Below are positions 1-12,362 of a stretch of 64,000 nt of DNA, in pieces. Source of the DNA: Pipra filicauda (lineage: Eukaryota > Chordata > Aves > Passeriformes > Pipridae); the NCBI RefSeq assembly GCF_003945595.2, contig NW_024104532.1, positions 1,735,501-1,799,500 of the forward strand, written 5' to 3'. Made by a program: the position numbers and the translations under genes. Numbering within the stretch: the stretch's first letter is position 1; each line of letters starts with the position of its first letter. The notes under the pieces were generated by a model that was given only the letters and a program-made list of their open reading frames with translations, did no database searches and was not told the DNA's origin.

Positions 1-3000
1 TTGTGGCCATGCAGAACAGCCTCTTGTCTGCTTCCGTCAGGGAATAATTCTGCCCATCTTACTGCACAAATTTCATAAATTCTGCAAGGACCCTCACGCA
101 TGGTCGCTCCTGGCATACTGATGCAATACACATCCTGTGCTGTGATGGCACTGAGCACAAGCCATTGGATGGGGGGCTTAGAACATGCTTCAGCTTTGCA
201 AAACATGCCGTTAAATATTTATTCTAAGTGTATCTGTACCACTGTGTGACTAAACCTTCTCCATTATTCACAGCAATAGATCCGCTTATCATAATGATGT
301 GCTGTCTTTTGAGTATTAAATGCAATCTCCAAGTTGCTGTTTGTTTTTTTCTCCCTCTTCTAAAAAATACTGAGCTATAACAGTCTAGTTCTTGCTGAAT
401 GAGTTGCCGCTCATAAGTGAGCAATCAGCATTATCTAAATAAATGAAATATTCTTTGGGGCTCAACAAAACGCCTGTTAGGTTGAAACTAATCTGTAGGA
501 AATGAATGGTATTTGTTAGTCTTTGAGAACACAGAAGAGATTCAGTTTGCGTTAGTATTTCCAATAGTGCCAACATAAATGTGCGAGTCTCTAAGATACA
601 GAGCTTGTTATTGTTATCAGATGAAGGCTGGAAAGGAGTGTGGTGTTATGTAATTCAGAATTACTATTTAACATGGGAATGGGCTGCAGAGCACACTCAG
701 AGTCTAGTTTAAATGTACGGTGGCTGCTCTTTAGTGGCAGAGGAGACAGCCCTGTATGCCGGGGATGCTGCAAACCAAATTGCTCCACCAAAGTTCATGG
801 AAGCCACCTGGACTCAACACCCTTGAGAAATCATTCCTAAATGTGTGGCTGTTGTGTTTCATGTTGTGTGTTTTCCATAATTGTTTTTGCAAGTGGAGGC
901 AGGCAGGCAGGAGCTGCTCTCTTGAGGAACATGGAAAGAGAATGTTCTTGGATAGCTCAGCTGGCCTGCACTGCCACAGCCCCCAAACCTGGAGAAAGCT
1001 TCACCACTTTCAAACCTCATAATTTCCAGGAGACCACCGTGCAGCTTTATCATAAAATTTTTGATTGAAAACATACAACATCTTTCGCATCACTCCACAA
1101 GCCATCTTTGGCCCTTTGAACAGAGCTTGGAGCACCACTGCCCCACAAAATGCTGGTCAGACACAGGCAGTGAACCTGCTGGCTTCACTCTCATCTCCCA
1201 CCAGCCTGGGGGTTTCTACATTGCTTCATATTTCATGTTCTGTGTTTCTTTTTATGTTTCTCTGTTTCTTTTTATCTTCTTCATAGTAACAGAAAACTTT
1301 TTATTTTTGGCCATTCAGAGACCAGATTCTCTGCTAGACTTTTCAAGAAGTAGTGAGAGGAGACATGGTCCAGTGCTATGAATCAGAGGTTAAGTCTTGT
1401 GTGACAAGATCCTCCTGTGGGATCTTGGCAAGTCAGCCAAAAAGGCTGAAATAAAGGTTTTGGGGAACGTTAGCCAGCTGAGGTGCCCATTGGAGCTGCT
1501 CTTGCAAAGAGCAAGGAAGCTGCTTAAATCAGATGTTTAAAGTTAGACATCTGGAGAAGAACCTCACCTTCACTAAATAAGAGATGGCAGTTGGAGACCT
1601 GGACTGTTTTCTGACCATCTGTTGCATCAAAAGGATCCATTTTTTTGTCATGTGGCTCTGAGCTAAGATATTTTCTGTTACAAACTTTTAGGTACAAAAG
1701 CAATTTGCAACTTAGAGGGGGAAAAGACCTGACATTTTAAAGGCAAACTATCAACTAAAATAAAGTGAAAGGATTATTATGTGCATATGAAGGATGGGGG
1801 ATAAATGAGATATTTGTAAGTGACATATACAGATTGTTCGTGGAAAAATGATTGCTATGAGTAACATGAAAATTAGAGCCGTACTGCACTTTGGCATGCT
1901 CATGCTTTTGCTTCTATCTTTAGAGCTTGCTTTTACAGTATGGCCATCTCAGTAGTGCCTGAAGTTTCTCTTACTCTCTGTTCTTGAGGATACCTCTTTT
2001 GGACTTGTGAAGTCATTAGGTTATGCTACGTGGCACAATTTCTGATGCTGAAGTCTCAGAATTGATCTGAAACCTTATAAAGCTTTCCGTCATTGTGAAA
2101 AGCCTGAAAATTCAGTTGGCAGAATTTCCTGATGACCGAGCAGCTCGTAGACCAATGCTCCCTTCTTCGGCCCCAGATCTATAACACTTTAAAATGAACA
2201 ATTATGTCCTTCAAATGCAACTTCAATTGAAGGCACCAATGTGCCTTCAAAGCTCTGCAGTCTGTGCTCAACATTTAGCAAGGTCTTATCTGCCATCAAA
2301 GCCAAACTGAAGCATGTCCCTGCACGCTTTGTTGGGCAAAGAGCCTTCAGAGATGTCATTACAGCCGCAGACTAACAGCTCTGTCTTTCCCAGATGTGCT
2401 AATTTCCACCATCAGTCTGTCCCTCAAAATAAACACGTAGTGTGTTTCTTAAACAGGAAGACCACGCTAGAAAGGGAATGAAAAACCTCAGAGGAGGAAA
2501 GTGTGAAAAAGTACGGTTATTAGGAGGTCGAAGTCAAAGAAAAATAGAACTGCATCGTCTCTGAACAGCATGTTTGTGCTAAGAACTTGTAGCACTGTTT
2601 AGTTTTGTTTTGCTATCTGCCATTGACTGTCACATTTCACAAGTTAAGAAACATGTTATTTCTTTGTTTATTTTGTCAGTCTTAGTCTCTGGAGGGAAAT
2701 TATATCACTGTTTCAGTGGAATAGATTTAATTTGTTTGTGTCTTGTTGTCTATAGCATCTATCTAACTACTTATCTCTGAAGTTACCTCTCAGTCAAAGG
2801 TTTTCTGTTTTGTTCACATTTTAACAGGAGGGAATTTGCACTTGATTACTTTGAACACTTCCTAAGTTTGGCCAGCTATCTATGTATTTATTTTTCTGTT
2901 CTAGTGAGAGAAAATGGGAATTTAAAATGTATGGAGCCAGCAGAGGTTTAGCTGTGATTTGTTTCTAATGTAGAGGAAAATTGCCCAAGTAATCTTATCC

Positions 3001-4229
3001 CATTCATACAACTAATATGGCCATGAGGCTCTGATGTGTTGAACAGTAAACACCACACAACATACCCTTAAGAACTGTGGCTTAAAAGATTTCTTATTTT
3101 CCATCACACGGTTCTAGCTTTCGATGAATAAATATCAGGTCCTGCTTGCACTAACGTCCATGGGAGTTTTCATGGGTTTAAATGAGAGTAATATAAGTTC
3201 CTAGTTTATAAGCATATTTTATAAAAATGATAGTTATAATGCATTATGGAGTTAAATGGTAACACTGGGTAGCTATGTGAGGGAAAAAAAATTCTGATTT
3301 TTTTGCTACAACAACCAATTCAGATAGGGAATGTATAAACCCACCATCAACATTTGGGCAAGGGAGGTCATGCATTCTCCAACAGATGAGGGCTTAAAAT
3401 ACAGAATGAATTTTTACTATATTCTCTAAAACTAAAAATTGAGATACCCATGCAGGGAAATGATCTGACCTGTGTGATACAGGAGACATTTTAGATGAAT
3501 ATGACAATTCGTTTGGACTTAATATCTATCTATTGGGTCAGCTCACTCACACCTTCACCAAGCAACATGATCTTTGAGCAAATGTATATATACATGCATA
3601 TATAGAGATGCACACATCAAAATTCCAGGGCTAAGTTTGGAGAAGGTGCAGAAAATGAGGAAGATTTGAGCAGATGAGGGAGAAAAAGCATTAAGAGTAT
3701 CACCTTCAATACCAAACTGTAGGAAGTCAAATCTTGTCCCATTATCATCATTGGTGCAGTTTCCATCTGCCACACGCTTAAATATTTTAATCTCTTTAAT
3801 CAAAGTCAGTGTGAAGCACATAGGTTAAGATTGAAACCAGTCTTCACAGAATTTTAGTGACTCTCCTAATCTTTTTTAATCAAAATATCTTGTGACATTT
3901 GGCTGCGGTATTTCACACCTGACACCAAGCACATTGTTAAGTGGTAATTTAACACATGGTCTCGTAGGACTTTTAATGGATCAAAACTCATACACTGCCT
4001 CATCCTTTTGCAATGGTGCAAGAAATAAGCAGTTGGCTAACCTGGGGCCCTTGAGAAGGGATGGTTTTAGGCACTATCCCCACCACATTTTATATTTGTA
4101 TTCTCTAAAATTCTTCCCTAAATATACAAATATTAAATGTTGCTCATTCATCTGATGAAATCTGCACATCATTTGACTACAATCCTATTTCTCATATGCC
4201 GTCTACCTCCTTTGCCACATCCCCACCAT

Positions 4230-4535
4230 TCCTTTGAATCTTCTCCAGATCCAGTGGTTGTTGAATTTACATTCTTCTCTGCGCAGTTAATGAGTATATT
4301 GATTAACACTGGCTCTGGTATCAATCCCTGTGGGAGACCAATTGATACTTCTCTCTCTTTTGACACAAAGCCATTGATGATAACTCATTGGCTCCTAGCT
4401 GTTGGATAGATTTTTGTCTACCTTATTGTATTATTATGCAGGCTATGCAACTCCAGCTTTCCTATTGAGTTCATGTGTAGAACTAAACTAACAATTAACT
4501 AAAAATCCAGCTATGTTACATCTGCCTTAATTAAT
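4230..4535 (-). repeat. CR1/L3-type LINE fragment (reverse transcriptase ORF2 remnant)
   Basis: Read on the minus strand, a decayed frame gives IGLPQGLIPEPVLINILIN. This matches the LINE reverse transcriptase motif of the form GxPQGSxLGPxLFxIxIN. The plus strand keeps the familiar antisense CR1/L3 wording: a phrase equivalent to 'cactggctctggtatcaatc', then 'ccctgtgggagacc', then 'tttgacacaaagccattgat'. The frame contains stops and is truncated at both ends, so it is an ancient inactive copy. The assignment is from memory of CR1/L3 consensus sequences; the boundaries are approximate. Confidence 0.75.
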
Positions 4536-4636
4536 TAAATTCTCAGTATAATTGGGCCTGAGCTTCCTTTCACAGACCTGTACCAGCTATCACGTAGTTG
4601 CACATAATCTTCACCATTTCTGTCAGGATTTTTTTC

Positions 4637-4735
4637 CATAGAACCATGGGATAATTTAGATTGGAAGTTCATCTGGTCTGAGCCCTGGCTCAGAACAGGT
4701 TCTATTAGATCAGAGGGGTCAAGTCTTGATCACCT
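4637..4735 (-). repeat. CR1 LINE 3' end fragment
   Basis: From 4637 the plus strand reads 'ccatagaaccatgggat', then 'ttagattggaagttcatctgg', then 'ctattagatcagaggggtc'. This follows the reverse complement of a CR1 3' end (CATAGAATCATAGAAT, GGTTGGAAGGGACC, CATCTAGTCCAACC, CTAGATCAGG). The 3' terminus lies at the low-coordinate end. It cannot be continuous with the neighbouring ORF2 fragment at 4230-4535, because in the same orientation the 3' end should lie at lower coordinates, so it is a separate insertion. It is strongly diverged. Confidence 0.55.
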
Positions 4736-4748
4736 GTAGTGGTGTGGA

Positions 4749-4760
4749 TTAGGGTTAGGG
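4749..4760 (+). repeat. Very short interstitial telomere-like repeat (TTAGGG)2
   Basis: Two perfect TTAGGG units lie just right of the CR1 3' fragment. Two units can arise by chance; it is recorded because a second, longer array occurs at 58267-58282. Confidence 0.5.
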
Positions 4761-5159
4761 TGTTACCACATAACCAGTTCCAGCTCCCAAACTGATGGGC
4801 AACAGATACAGCAGTGCCTGTTTCCCTTTGTCAAAGGCAGCGTGGACACACCAGGCCTATCTGTGCTAGGGAAAAAGTTCCTATTTCAGGTTTTATGTGG
4901 ACCCACACACATTGTGACAGTGGAATGGACCCACCAGATAAAAGGACTACCCAAGACATCCCTGCTTTGTACTGTGTCTGCCAGATTGCCTCCTGGACCT
5001 GTTGCTGTATCAAGCACACTCAGCACAGCCTATGTAAATATTTGCTCACTTTGGAGCAAATACTCCTTATCCAAGCATCTTTCTGAGAGATGAGGATGTG
5101 GGAAAAAAGCCCCTTCTTAATGCCTCTGACATGATAAACATTCAGCTCCAGTAACTGAG

Positions 5160-5290
5160 GCCTTGATTCTGTTGGAACCCTTACTGGGGAGGAGTGCTTA
5201 AGCAAATTATATCTCAATGGAATCAATGGGACTTTGGCACTTGCTGAATGTTTAAGCACGTGCTGAAGTGTTTACTATTCAGCCCCTCAT
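5160..5290. repeat. Degenerate copy of a dispersed repeat with palindromic TTAAGCAC(A/G)TGCTTAA core
   Basis: The stretch contains 'gtgcttaagca', 'aatcaatgggactttgg' and 'tttaagcacgtgctgaagtg'. The same vocabulary recurs at about 27097-27175, 47583-47660, 47773-47830 and 58850-58945. It resembles an old amniote repeat common in reptile genomes (phrases such as 'cattgacttcaatgggactt' and 'ttaagcacatgcttaag'). I cannot name the family. The palindromic core would suit a non-autonomous DNA element or SINE. Confidence 0.5.
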
Positions 5291-7164
5291 TTAGTTCCCA
5301 TTTAATTAAACAGAATCAAATTCTCACAGAAGTAAATCACTGGAGTTTCTCCCAAAGGAGTTTTCCCAGTTTGCAATAATTGAAGAGTTGATCTAATGTC
5401 CCAACTCTACTTTTTTCAAACATTCAGGTATCTGTCTATCTACCTACCTATGTTATTTTTACCTCCTAAATGATAAACTATTCAAAGGAGAAATGCTGTC
5501 AGAAGCAGCCCAGAGGGACACAGCTTTCATTAGTTGCAAACGAAGTTCTGAGCCTTTGGTAAATGAAACGAAACTTTTCTGATACTATTGTTGTTCAAGT
5601 CTAAGCTGATGTAAGCATCCCTGCTTCTCCTAATACAGGCAAAGATTTCTTTGGAAGTTTAGTGCTTCCACTCCAGATAAAAGCAAGTCATTTGCTGCTT
5701 TCATCATGTCACTACTAATTTCCAAACAGTCAAACCTGCTGCTAATTTATTTACTGAACACTGAAGCCCTGTTAGCAGGGGCTGCTACTGAAACTGCTTT
5801 CTGGCCTTCGGCTTTTGTTTGTTGACAGCCTGATTTCCCAGTAGGCCATTTCCACCTGTGTTTCTGTTGTTTTTAGTGCATGTCTTTCTTTCTTCTTCCC
5901 AGTGAGTGTCTCCCAAATGGCTCCTGAAGGCTTTTCTCATCTTCCCTCGCTCTCTCATCCCCTTCTCCCTCCCAGCTGCAAGGACTCTCAGCTCTGCTTT
6001 CAGTCATTCTGCAGTTAGTGGTTGTCTACACTGCTGAGCTCCCATGGGGCACTAATTTTTGTTTCAAGGACAAGATTCAAAAGAGTTTGCTACACACAGG
6101 TTGCAGGGTGCACCTTCAGATGTGCCTTCAAATAGACTTTGGAGATTTGAATATATGAGCTTCTGAAAATCAGTTTTTAAATTGCAAGGGAGGCCTATTA
6201 AGTGCTGTAAAAAAATTTTTTTTGCTTTTCTATTTTAAAAGCTGCATTAAAAAAGTGATTTTTTTTCCCTTTCCTTTCTCCCATGACATTGGGTGGAAAT
6301 AGAAATTAGGAGACTGCCATTTCCCTTTAACTTCATGCATATCAAAGGCAGAGAGATGACAGGATAAAATGATTCAGAGAGTGGCCGGCATACTCTGTGT
6401 CTGGAGGAGCTAGTGAAGAAAGATATTGAGATGTTGCAATAGTTTCTTTGCAACAAGTCAGTGTGCCAGGAGCTTTAAGTGTGCAAGAAAGATCCTAAGA
6501 TGATTTCCATGAACTGAAAAATTCAGAGGCTGTACAGGTGTAAGGATTTATTTATGAAGATATTATTTTAATTTTGCTATTTATCTCTCTCCCCTGTGTG
6601 TGAGTGTGTGTTCATTTCCTGATACACACTTCATTTCATACATAACTTCTGGTTTACGCTTACTTTAGCTCAACCTCAGCAACATCTGTAAATCTTGCTG
6701 AGATCCATTTTTAGAGGACTCACAACTACTGTCTGGTACACTGGGCTTCAAAAATTTTCATTTGCTTCTGTGTTAAATTCAAGTGGGATTCTACAACTTC
6801 AGTTTTGCTTGAAGACTTGGTTGCTAAAGAGTCTGTAAAACTCAAGACAACCACTTGTCTTTTGGCTTAAACTTGGAACTGCAGATTAGGAATCTCCTGG
6901 TTAAAACTGCTGGGCCCTTAATCTCTCAAACTGAATGTTCATGTCTAGTCAGTAATTTGGATTTTTTTCTTTCTACTTTGCCTCATTTTTCCCGCTTGTA
7001 AAACAGAGGTGGTTGGACTGTCCAACCCCAAACAGGCACTGTGAAATTGTTCAGAAATAAATATTGATGGGAAAATTTTCAAAACAGTACTCAGAGCAAA
7101 GTTAAAGGAGTGCACAGTGAAGCTCCAGTGCCCAAAGACATTTCCTGAGCTAGGGGGCCATTCC

Positions 7165-7375
7165 TGCACACACAGCCAGAACCTCGGGATTCGAGCTATA
7201 ATCTACTGACCTTGAGTAAGTCTCTTAGCTGCTGTGTCTCTTCATTTCCCAATAATATTGCAAAAAGACTAATATTTACTTACCTCACAGTCACATAGTC
7301 AGAATGAATTAATGTTTATAAAGTACTCGGGAGTCCTTGGATGAATGGTCTCATAGAAGTGCTAAGCAGAGTGTG
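7165..7375 (+). repeat. MIR-like CORE-SINE remnant
   Basis: The order of blocks follows a MIR/CORE-SINE. A tRNA B-box-like 'gggattcgagc' is followed by 'ctgaccttgagtaagtctct', then 'cttcatttccc', then 'acttacctcacag', then 'gaattaatgtttataaagta', and finally the tail 'gagtccttggatga'. The tail resembles the version common in sauropsid genomes ('ttgagatccttggatgaaagg'). It is old and diverged. A second weak piece may sit at 6977-7075 ('cctcatttttcccgcttgtaaaac'). Confidence 0.7.
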
Positions 7376-10039
7376 CATTGTCATTTTCTTGTAGATAAAT
7401 ACATATCATTTACATGGGTGTACAGAGCTGTTCACACAAGCATATGCAATGTCTCATCTCAGTGCACTCAGGGTAGCACAGGATATAAGAACAAACCCAG
7501 CAGTCCTTGACAATCCATGTCATTTTGCTTTGAAATGAGTATATTTTCTGTGAGAACAGAGCTTATCATGTAATCTCCAATGAAAGTTATGTTCTGCCTT
7601 TTTACAGTTGCCATGATGCAAATGTCATTTGTACTCTCCTTCTTTATGAAAGTTAACAGTTATTTAAGAGATCAAAGTTAATTATCACTAAGGAGATCAT
7701 TTTTACCTATCAACCCACTTTTGTAACCCCACTATCACAAGTAGAAGCTTTATGCTAATCAGCTTTCTAATTTCCATAAATTACTGATAGAATGACTTTT
7801 TTTTTTCCCCAGCATGAAAGTAGATCTGCTGGTGAAAGCTCTTGAGAGGTAAAGAGACAGAGAGAAAATGAGGTAGGGTGTATTTTCAAGAGTTCACCAG
7901 CTGAATGTGGTACCAAGAAAATAAAATCCAAATCATTAGTTTCATCACATCACAAAACTTGTAGGTGCTGCAGCTTCCCTGCACTGCAGAAATCTGATGC
8001 ACACACATTGTTTCAATTTAACATGGTGATAGAATGGAATTGAACGTGAGGATCACTGTGTGACCCTATTACATGTGAAGTGTCTCTATTAGAGCTGCAG
8101 AGACAGCATGCCAGAGGAGCTGAAATGTGTTGATAGAAACAAACAGATATACCTTTTTAAAAGCAGCAGTCAGAAACTCTGCAGTGTGATCCAAGCATGT
8201 TCTGCTGGAGAGGGCAAGATAGTCTATCCTAGGGGAAGATAATATTAAGAAAGAAACCCTTTCCACTCCATCACAGCACTTTCTGTGCAGTGAGCTTGCC
8301 AAATGGAAGCTGCTGCTGTGGAAGTTGTTACTGCTATGACTGACAGGTGCTGTAAAATAACCTCAGCTACAGCATGGAAGGAACAATAAGAGCTCAAAAT
8401 GAAACAGATGCGGATATTTTGGGTATCCCCTTGGTCTAAAAGTTGAGTAAAATAATTGCTTAGTAATTAACAAGCTTGTTGCTACGCTGCTCCAGCCTCT
8501 TAGACTGATGCTGATGAATTCCAGCATAAATTAAACTGTCTCCAATGCAGAGGCTACAACCTTGAGCTAAAGTTGTATCACCTGAACCACACCAGACTTG
8601 CAGAGGTTCACTGGGAGTTGATAACAGAGCACTTCACCTTTCAATGGGTATCAATAGATTTCTGCTTGACTGCTGGTCCCCGTAGTAAGGAGGGACCTGG
8701 GCTGTCAGTTTGATCATATTGAAATCACAGTGTCTTCTATCCTTGCTCTGTATCTGTGGCAGTTGCTGTGGAAGAGCTCTTAACCCACCTGAGGAGCTCA
8801 GGTGTCTGAAGCTCTTTCCTTTTCCCCAGATCTGGGAAGGAGCCAGCAAAAAGGCAAAGACCAGAGAGACCATGATCAGTGCCACATCCCCTCTCTCTGC
8901 CACAGACATCCCACATCCCTCAGAGCACTGTCTGAGCAGCCCTGCAACCCCAACAGGCCTACAGAGCTAAATGCAAGGGACACCTGAAAGCACCCCAGGA
9001 ACAGGCAGCCACAAAGGAATATGAAAGGACCTTAGCTTCCCCCTGGCTGTGAGGTTTTGTGTCACTGCTTAGAGAAAAGCAACACAAAACTATATTCTCT
9101 CTTGTTTTTTTTATTCCTCGACCTTCACCTCTCCTGCACACATGCACCTATTTCTCTTCAAACGCCCGAGCCATCCCATTGAAGTCAGCAGGACTCTTCC
9201 GATGCTTCCAGCCAAGCATGCATATGCCTGGATCTAGGTGATATTTACAGAAGGCTCCTTTTGAATTGGCTTTTGATTATGCACCTGTGTCAGAGGGTTG
9301 TTCCTTATTGCATTTGTGGACAGCGGGATCAGTGGGACTTGTTTCCATGTGAGAAAGATGGCAAAAGATTGCAAATATAACCTTTAACATTACAGACCTT
9401 TTTTAACCATCATGTACTGCAGTGAACGGTGTATTTGTGGTTGAAAGGGAACATAAACTATGATGCAGAACACTAAAGGATTGAGAAAATGTAACCTTTG
9501 AGCGGATGGTTTGGATTTTATTATCCCATTTATTTATTCTGCTGGATATCTGTAGGATAATATGATCAATGAGTTGGAATCCTTCTTGTTTCTACCAACA
9601 ACAAATCAAACCATTAATAGGCCAATAAAACCCCAGGATTTGGAGAGAGGGGAGGAGGGGAAGTAATTGCATTGTTCTGATGCTAACGAGGCACATCTAT
9701 CTTGAAATAACTGATTAAAGCTGGTGTCGACACAAGGCCTTTGCACAAAAATACACATAACAAGGTGTGTAGTGCTGGGTTATGGGAACGTGGAGCCACA
9801 GTGGCAGCTCTGTGATTCCTTCATGCACTGTGCAAGTGGAATTGGGAAGCACCTCTGTCTGGGGGGAATTCATGCTGCTTAACCCTTTCTGTACACCACA
9901 GGGACAGTCTGGCAGCACGGTAGGACAGGAGCTCACAGAGTTCATGGGGCATGTTGTGTGGCTGATAAATAGTTCCACAGCTGTGTGATTGCATAATGAT
10001 AGCCACATTCATTCACCTGCCTATCAAAAGCGATGCATT

Positions 10040-10520
10040 AAAGTTTGAGCTCTCTTCCCCTGGGTCCGCAAAGAGACATTTGAGTGTTAGCTTATAGTCT
10101 TTAACATTCCTCCTAGCAGTGGGCTAAGTGCAGTGGGGTTAAACAGAGTCCCTTTTGCTTAGTAATCCATTAGCTAATGGGTGTGTAAGCCCATCAATTT
10201 GCTGTTTATTCCCTAACCCCATTAGGGTACACCTGCTGTGCATAAAAAATACACCTGACAAATCAGAGTGATAGTTGAAATAAAATAAATATCAAGTGTT
10301 GTTATAGCTGATCCACAGTGTTTAAGGCAGAAAGGGCATAACAGTGATTTGTGATGGCAGAACAAAATAGCTCGTGCTGGCTCATGGTAGCTCGAGCAGG
10401 TTGATATAAATCCTCCTGCGATTTTGCCGGTTCACCTGTAGACTCCAGCACTCGGCTGCCTCTTTCCCCAGCCCCACGGGCCCCTCCAGAGGGCTGGAGT
10501 TCACCTTCAAATGCCATCTC
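10040..10520. promoter_or_regulatory. Candidate distal regulatory block (motif-rich, unproven)
   Basis: The block contains a perfect 14-bp palindrome CCATTAGCTAATGG at 10167-10180 (two homeodomain ATTA/TAAT cores). Nearby are a further CCATTAGGG, E-box matches (CACCTG within 'tacacctgctg' and 'acacctgac'), and TGACA next to TGATAG, which suit MEIS/PBX-type factors. It has no coding potential. Such clustering is typical of conserved developmental enhancers, and EBF1 is a developmental regulator, but function and conservation are inference only. Confidence 0.3.
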
Positions 10521-12337
10521 CAAGCGCCTTCTGGAGAGACACAGTGCTGCTAAGTGATAAATTAATTATTTGGGGGAGGGAGGGTGAGAGCTCACAGGCT
10601 GCTCTCCTACGAAGGCAGCCAGAAGCTTCAAATCTGTCTCCGATACCAGGCCATTTGTTTTGTCACTTCATAGGCTTTATTTATTTATTTATCTTACAGC
10701 TCGCCTTGTGATTAAAACTGTTGAAACAGCTGTTAGCTGGTAGCAACTTTCCTTGAGCTATTTCCTGACGTCAATCAGGGGCTGTGGCAGTGATGGGAGC
10801 TGCCCTGCACTGCCCCACTGGGGCTGGCCAGGGGCAGCAGCATTCCCAACCATCCCTGTCCCCATTCCCTCGGGTCTGCAGCAGCCACTCACCCCATTGC
10901 ACAAGAAGTAAATAGAACACTGTGCCTGCGGAACCCATTGCCAAAAAGCATTACTGAAATTAAGATACTATCATAAAATTAATTAAAATGGGGGTTTTAT
11001 TTAAAAAAAAATTAATAAAAAGAGCACCATCACCATCAACTGGGGAGTTTGGTGACAATAAGATGAGCTGTGTGCTTGGTTCAAGGTGGTTGGTTCAGTG
11101 TGAAAAATTCCTTATGGCAAATGAATGGGCTTTGAACAAGCCAGTAGTGGGCTTTATGGAGGTGAGCTGGATGGCCTCTGCCATCAGGGTGCTGAGCAGC
11201 CAGACCAGGGAGGGCAGATGGAGCACACACAGGCAGAGGGTCACTAACATCTGGGATAGCAGAGGATGGAGAAGCCTTGCAATCTCCGTGGTTGGGGAAA
11301 TATGCATAGAAATCTTCTCATACTGAGGAAAGCTGAGGACCAGGTCTCTTGTGTCAGGGCACACAGTCCAACCATAGGTGTGTAGGAGGCCATGACCGCA
11401 AATATTGCTACTCCTTTTGCTGTTGGAGAAAACAAATGTTCAGGCTTTATGAAATTCCTTCAGGCACCTCAGAGCTGGGCATGCTGGCTGAGACAGGCCT
11501 GCTCATGACTGCTAAATCCACAGCTGAGCAAGCTGAAAAGCTCAACTTGTACTTAAAAAAAGAGAATGAGAGGGAAAGAGAGACCAGGTCAACCCGGTCC
11601 TGATATGGAGCCAGTGAAGTGCCAAAACCCTCAGATTGTGTTAAGGAGATGGAGGGAGGGTTTGGGAATCTGGCCAGGGTTGCCTGAACTCCATAGATTG
11701 CAATCACTGCAGATGGGCTAAAGAGCAGTGATAAAATGAACAAAGCAAGTCATTGCTCCTGGGTTGCATTATCCACAGGCTTTGGCATTTTCCAGCCCAA
11801 TGCTTGCCTCTTCTTCCTTCCCAACCCACTGCTGCTATTGCTTTTACATCATGACTGTCAAGGAGTGTATCATTCATAACATACCTATCACAGAGAGATT
11901 CCTTTTTAAATGCTTAGGGAGATGGAGGGCTACAAACCCTGGGAAATCAGCTATACCTAATATATTATGTAGAAGTTCTGTAATCATTATTGAACTAAAG
12001 TGCATTGAGTAAGTGGATAAAATCAGTCCCACTGTAGCATAAGTCTCCAGAGATCACAGATAAAAATGCCTCGCACTTAAGCAGAAAAAGGTAACAAAAT
12101 ATTTCCAGTCCCAGCAACAGCATTTTCCCCTCTATATAAATAGGGAACCCTCAGGAGAAGGCAATGATGCAGCAGAGGTTGAAGGCAAAGTTAATGGTGG
12201 TGAGGTGGGGGAGAGAGGCTGTGCCTGGGGCAGGCTGTGGTGAACAATGTGAGCAATGCTCTGTGGAAATGAGGCTGAAGGCAGAGCCCTTCCTGGCAGG
12301 GAGGCAGTGGGGCAGTGGGCAGGACCCCTGTGAAGCT

Positions 12338-12362
12338 GGGGGCGGGTGTGGGTCTGGCAGGG
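12338..12362 (+). other. Canonical G-quadruplex motif
   Basis: Four runs of at least three G are joined by loops of 1, 3 and 7 bases: GGGGG-C-GGG-TGT-GGG-TCTGGCA-GGG. This satisfies the usual G3+N1-7 rule. It sits in a G-rich, locally low-AT stretch (about 12180-12375) with no gene that I can recognise. Confidence 0.7.

Noticed and set aside
10057..10064. EBF-type binding core CCCNNGGG (also at 35426-35433), suggesting autoregulation
   Set aside because: Six fixed bases are expected about 15 times in 64 kb by chance, and the longer EBF consensus is not met.
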